A stretch of DNA of 31,883 bases from Ascoidea tarda (nom. inval.). Its lineage: Eukaryota > Ascomycota > Saccharomycetes > Ascoideales > Ascoideaceae. The stretch covers positions 1-31,883 of the forward strand of contig JAKTTS010000136.1 in assembly GCA_030560485.1 (NCBI GenBank). The letters are read 5' to 3'. The notes beneath the pieces are model-generated. The model made no database searches. It was not told where the DNA came from and worked only from the letters and a program-made list of their open reading frames with translations. This document shows, piece by piece, positions 28,265-31,883 of the stretch (position 1 is the stretch's first letter; each line of letters opens with the position of its first letter). Made by a program: the position numbers and the translations under genes.

Positions 28265-31200
28265 ATGTTGTCTATCCCCAAAACACCCAAGGCCAGGACC
28301 TTGTCCACCAGCCAGTACTCTGACTTGGAGAAGAACAAAATGCAGCAGTCGTTGGCCAATTTGCAGCTGGTCTATAACGAGGTCGAAAGAGACTGGTCTG
28401 CTGCTACCCAGGAAGACTCTAATCCTTTGGAGTTGGCCCTTCCCTTGTTGGACACCACCTCTGTTGGTCTTGCCTCCAAATACCCACTTTTCACCAGCTT
28501 GTACGCCAAAATTGGCCTCTCCTTGCAAAATGCTGTCGACGAGCACTTCCAGGCCTTCAACAACTCAGTTGGCTCCTACTCCTCTGTCCTCGAATACATC
28601 AACGACTCCCAGGAAACAGTCAAGGCAATAAAGGAAAACTTGAAGCAGTCTACTGCTGAAATCACTGACAAAAAGGACTACCTCAACGACCTCAATTTAA
28701 ACTCCCAGAAATACGCAAACATGATAGAGATCTTGGACGTCATTGAGATCTTGAAGAACATTCCTGAACAACTAGAAAACTACTTTGTGGAAAAGAACTT
28801 CTCAAAAGTAGAAAACCTACTATCCTACGCTGAGCAACAGGCAAACTCATACAATCTATGGAATATCGAAGCTCTAGCTGGTATCAAGTCCTATCTCGAA
28901 TCCCAGAGAATCAGTCTATTTGATACAATAATGGAAGAGTTGTATGCCACAATCTACCTCAAATCTGCCAGCTACTCCTCCTCTTCCTCCTCAAATAACC
29001 AGTTCTTATTATCAACAAACAATGGCTTTTCAACTTTAGAACAATACATTCACAACATTATAAACATTGATATCTCGGAAAGATCCTCCAATATCCACTC
29101 GAACCTAGAAATATTCCTAAAAGAATGGGAAAAATCTTCCAAATTAAACCACCTATCTCCCTCTTATTCCTACAAAAAGGACCAGCAAATGGACCCTTAC
29201 AACTACATCAAATCGTTACTAGAAACACTAGCCAGATTGGATAAACTTCCCAAAGCATTGGAGACTTTGACCCAAAGAAACCCATTTGAATTACATAAAC
29301 TAGTCAATCACTCGGCTGAAGAAATCAGACTAAAACATCCCAAAAATCTTAAAGAGACTGCAAGCTTTAATAAATTGGATTTCAACCAAGTCGACTTTGG
29401 CTTGGGAATCGGTGATCTAGGTGTTATTGTACTACAAGACTACTTTTGGAACGTTTTCACGAAATTCCTCCTAGTCCTTCAAAGTCATAGAGTTGTCTAC
29501 GAAATATCAAAACATATTTTAACCTCAAACTCAACTGCCTCTCTACTAAATTACGATTTCATCGATATTTGGAAAAACATGGAAAACGAATCAAGATCAT
29601 TGATCTATTCCTACATCACCGATGACTCAGTTGTCTTCTCAAACAGCCACTTGAAAAACCCAAACCATCTAACATCAAAACAATCCTTCCAAAATAACCT
29701 GAATTTGTTAGCTGAGAGAAAAAACAATAACACAACTCTATTCCATCTAAACGACTCAAAACTAAATAACTTAATCATAGTCAAGGAATCGGAAGAATTG
29801 AAATCTGTTTTACAAGAAATCTTTCCGGGTTTTGTCATGTCAAATGAAAAAATCCAAGACAAACCCTTATACTTGGAAGATGAATCATACTCACTACAAG
29901 AAACACTTGTTCCTTCAAATGTTTTCAACATGAGAGTAATACTAGAATCCTTTTTAGTCTTTATTCAAGGTGCTAAAAACACTTTTCCTCTCGAATTGAA
30001 AAACGAATCAAACGACCCAATAGAGTTCTTCAAAGAATTCATGCTAAAAACGTTTTTACCTCAACTAGATGACTCGTTTGAATATATGTATGAAAACACT
30101 GTTGAAATTGATTCATATGAGTTAATTACTTCATCCTATGAAGAAAACACCTTCAAATCTCATTTAGATAACAACAACAATAGTAATATGAATCAAAATG
30201 ATTTGGATAACGATATTAAATTTAATGGCATCAGTAATAGTAAAATATTTAAAAGCGCTGACGATTTTTATCATCTATTTACTAGAATTTGCAGAATCTT
30301 AAACACAAATTTGGAATATCGAAATGAATATGGCCAAATCATTTTATTAATTCTAAACAAATTTTTGAACAAATATCAGAGATTATATGATGAATTAATA
30401 ACTAAAGAAGAATTTACCACTGACAAAAAAATTAGAATGACAACGCAATGGATGAAGTTTCCTCAACTATCGCACATCTCACTACAAATTCTTAAAAATG
30501 ATGTCGACAAAAGCATGATAGCTGCAGAAATTGATATATTATTAGATAAACCCAATCTCATTTTTGAAAATATATCAAAATCCCAATTGTTGCCAAAGAA
30601 GTCTTTTAATTTATTGTCACAAATGCTAGGTAGTATATCATGGATATTAATGTGGTTACTGAAAATAAGAAAAGTTATCAGTAAAGAAGAAATTGAAAAG
30701 AAAAGAAATGAAAAAAATGACGAAGATGATCTAGTGGAATTGAGGAACAAATGGTTGATATTAGAAGGCGGTGACACTAGAATTTCAGAGAAATATGAAG
30801 AATTATATCTCACATTAGAAGAAGGAGAATCAGCAGATTTATTTGATAAAATAATTGAAGATTTCAAAATATTATCCAGAAATACACTATTAGGACTAAG
30901 ATATGATATGAGATTAAGAACTATGTATCAACTCAATTTGGCTTTTAGAAACGATTATTGGACACCGGAATCAGATATGATCGAAGTCGTAAAAGATATT
31001 GAATTGTTAAATGAAATTATCGTTGATTATAATAACAAGTTGATAAATGTTTTAGGCTATAAAGACAGAGACGGGATATTGGTTGGATTACCAGATTTTA
31101 TCGATCGACTTGCTATACTAAATGGATCGATAATAAGCAAGATAAATTTGAACGGTATTAAGAAATTGAATTTAAATATAATGACTATTCAACAAGTGTT

Positions 31201-31447
31201 GAGAAACATACTTAATAAAGCCGAGGATGTGGATTTCAGTTATTCAATTGGGTATTATAATCTATTTAGAAAGGGACAAAATAATTTGATACAAGAAATC
31301 AAAGAAAACAAGAATTTGTTCAACATAAATGAAAATAAAGTGATGATAAGGTTGATGTACAGTGAGGAGAATAAGAAAGGAAAAAGCAATTCAATTAACC
31401 AGAGATATGTTGGTGCATTGAGTTTGTTGGAGAGGGCATATAAATGA
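28265..31447 (+). CDS. SEC8: Exocyst subunit Sec8
   Basis: The product is 1060 residues from the ATG at 28265 (MLSIPKTPKARTLS). The frame is open further upstream, but that part encodes an implausible Cys/Tyr run from CTG-CTT repeats. The N-terminal block NPLELALPLLDTTSVGLASK, then DEHFQAFNNSVGSYSSVLEY, is the conserved Sec8 domain: a coiled coil that binds other exocyst subunits. It is followed by ILKNIPEQLENYFVEKNFSK. The central motif DIFPGF-like (EIFPGFVMSNEK), VPSNVFNMRVILESFL, the late NGIKKLNLN block and the ending NQRYVGALSLLERAYK match S. cerevisiae Sec8 from memory. Sec8 is an essential part of the octameric exocyst, which tethers secretory vesicles at bud tip and neck. The length matches the yeast protein (about 1065). 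GC-ending codons dominate the first ~200 codons and fade downstream. One in-frame CTG (28367-28369) lies at a variable position. Confidence 0.93.
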   Translation: MLSIPKTPKARTLSTSQYSDLEKNKMQQSLANLQLVYNEVERDWSAATQEDSNPLELALPLLDTTSVGLASKYPLFTSLYAKIGLSLQNAVDEHFQAFNNSVGSYSSVLEYINDSQETVKAIKENLKQSTAEITDKKDYLNDLNLNSQKYANMIEILDVIEILKNIPEQLENYFVEKNFSKVENLLSYAEQQANSYNLWNIEALAGIKSYLESQRISLFDTIMEELYATIYLKSASYSSSSSSNNQFLLSTNNGFSTLEQYIHNIINIDISERSSNIHSNLEIFLKEWEKSSKLNHLSPSYSYKKDQQMDPYNYIKSLLETLARLDKLPKALETLTQRNPFELHKLVNHSAEEIRLKHPKNLKETASFNKLDFNQVDFGLGIGDLGVIVLQDYFWNVFTKFLLVLQSHRVVYEISKHILTSNSTASLLNYDFIDIWKNMENESRSLIYSYITDDSVVFSNSHLKNPNHLTSKQSFQNNLNLLAERKNNNTTLFHLNDSKLNNLIIVKESEELKSVLQEIFPGFVMSNEKIQDKPLYLEDESYSLQETLVPSNVFNMRVILESFLVFIQGAKNTFPLELKNESNDPIEFFKEFMLKTFLPQLDDSFEYMYENTVEIDSYELITSSYEENTFKSHLDNNNNSNMNQNDLDNDIKFNGISNSKIFKSADDFYHLFTRICRILNTNLEYRNEYGQIILLILNKFLNKYQRLYDELITKEEFTTDKKIRMTTQWMKFPQLSHISLQILKNDVDKSMIAAEIDILLDKPNLIFENISKSQLLPKKSFNLLSQMLGSISWILMWLLKIRKVISKEEIEKKRNEKNDEDDLVELRNKWLILEGGDTRISEKYEELYLTLEEGESADLFDKIIEDFKILSRNTLLGLRYDMRLRTMYQLNLAFRNDYWTPESDMIEVVKDIELLNEIIVDYNNKLINVLGYKDRDGILVGLPDFIDRLAILNGSIISKINLNGIKKLNLNIMTIQQVLRNILNKAEDVDFSYSIGYYNLFRKGQNNLIQEIKENKNLFNINENKVMIRLMYSEENKKGKSNSINQRYVGALSLLERAYK

Positions 31448-31883
31448 TAGCCAGAAGAGTATATAAAGACAATTTAATTCAATAAAGATTTATTTGTATT
31501 TCAAATTTTCAGCTTATTTTTTTTATTTTTTTTTAAAAAATAACTGCTAAGAACACACATATTGGGGATTTTGCACGGTGTTGTTTATTAGTCGGTATAT
31601 AAAACTACAAAAACTGTCCCTGTAATTTTACCATGGATGTGAGAAAATCCTAAAGGGAAGAAAACTCACATCAAGGACGAATGAATTAGAATATGAAATA
31701 GATGTTATATCGTGTTTATTTTATAAATTGCCATGCGTGGGTAACAAAACATATAGTTTCCGTAGACCCTCTTTTGTTCCTAAGTAATTGTGTATGATTG
31801 CAGTATGATTGCAGTGTCAACTGTTCCTGTTGACACTGTGGGAATTTGTGCTTTGATTCTCGCTTCAATGTTAAGTGGGCATT
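31448..31883. other. Intergenic right edge
   Basis: This contains the SEC8 3' end, a TATATAAAA at 31596-31604 that may belong to a gene beyond the edge, an 8-bp inverted repeat (GATGTGAG at 31636-31643, CTCACATC at 31665-31672) and a hairpin near the end. No ORF of note. Confidence 0.4.
31812..31838. repeat. 10-bp inverted repeat with 7-nt loop
   Basis: CAGTGTCAAC (31812-31821) and GTTGACACTG (31829-31838) form a perfect stem. Just before it, GTATGATTGCA is repeated twice in tandem (31792-31813). It could be a regulatory dyad or a mobile-element edge cut by the window end. Confidence 0.6.

Noticed and set aside
31820-31883. Possible LTR edge beginning TGTTGACACTGTGG
   Set aside because: Only a few dozen bases are visible, with no second end, primer-binding site or target duplication in the window, so a TG start alone is not evidence.

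Overview
The window is AT-rich nuclear DNA of a budding yeast (Saccharomycotina). The evidence is the gene set: APN2, the yeast-type RNase P subunit POP8, SSN3/CDK8, ATP-dependent PCK1, a HID1/Ecm30-family gene and SEC8. Other yeast-like signs are compact genes with almost no introns, a short intron with a GTATGT donor and an ACTAAC branch site, and long Asn runs encoded by (AAT)n. CTG codons are very rare; I found none in PCK1. In the intact LRR gene two CTGs fall where its own repeats carry Ser, so a CUG-reassigned yeast (Ascoidea/Saccharomycopsis or the Candida/Debaryomyces side) is possible. The evidence is mixed and I do not name a species.

Left block (1-3560): the 3' part of APN2 (+), convergent POP8 (-, one intron), the degenerate 3' end of a LINE, and an intact DUF4336-family gene (+).

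Middle block (about 3980-14790): a gene-poor, fast-evolving stretch. It holds one intact F-box-like/leucine-rich-repeat gene (5705-8101) and at least four decayed relatives in both orientations (about 3985-5080, 8440-8990, 9400-10480, 13965-14760). A gene for a GPI-anchored, Ser/Pro-repeat cell-wall protein lies among them (10746-11543). The layout resembles a family expansion with birth and death of genes, comparable to the Candida IFA-type LRR family.

Right block (15106-31447): conserved housekeeping and regulatory genes. They are SSN3 (Mediator kinase, with a long Asn/Gln-rich leader), a mitochondrial Mrx11-like membrane protein, PCK1 with a GC-rich upstream region carrying two Mig1-type sites, an unrecognised coiled-coil gene whose start is anomalous, HID1/ECM30, and divergent SEC8 (exocyst). 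SSN3 and PCK1 are functionally connected in yeast carbon-source control (Mediator kinase module and Mig1-type repression), but their proximity may be chance.

Base composition is uneven. Several intergenic regions (about 2040-2290, 17630-17770, 18840-19400) and the 5' ends of the divergent HID1 and SEC8 genes are clearly GC-richer than the rest.
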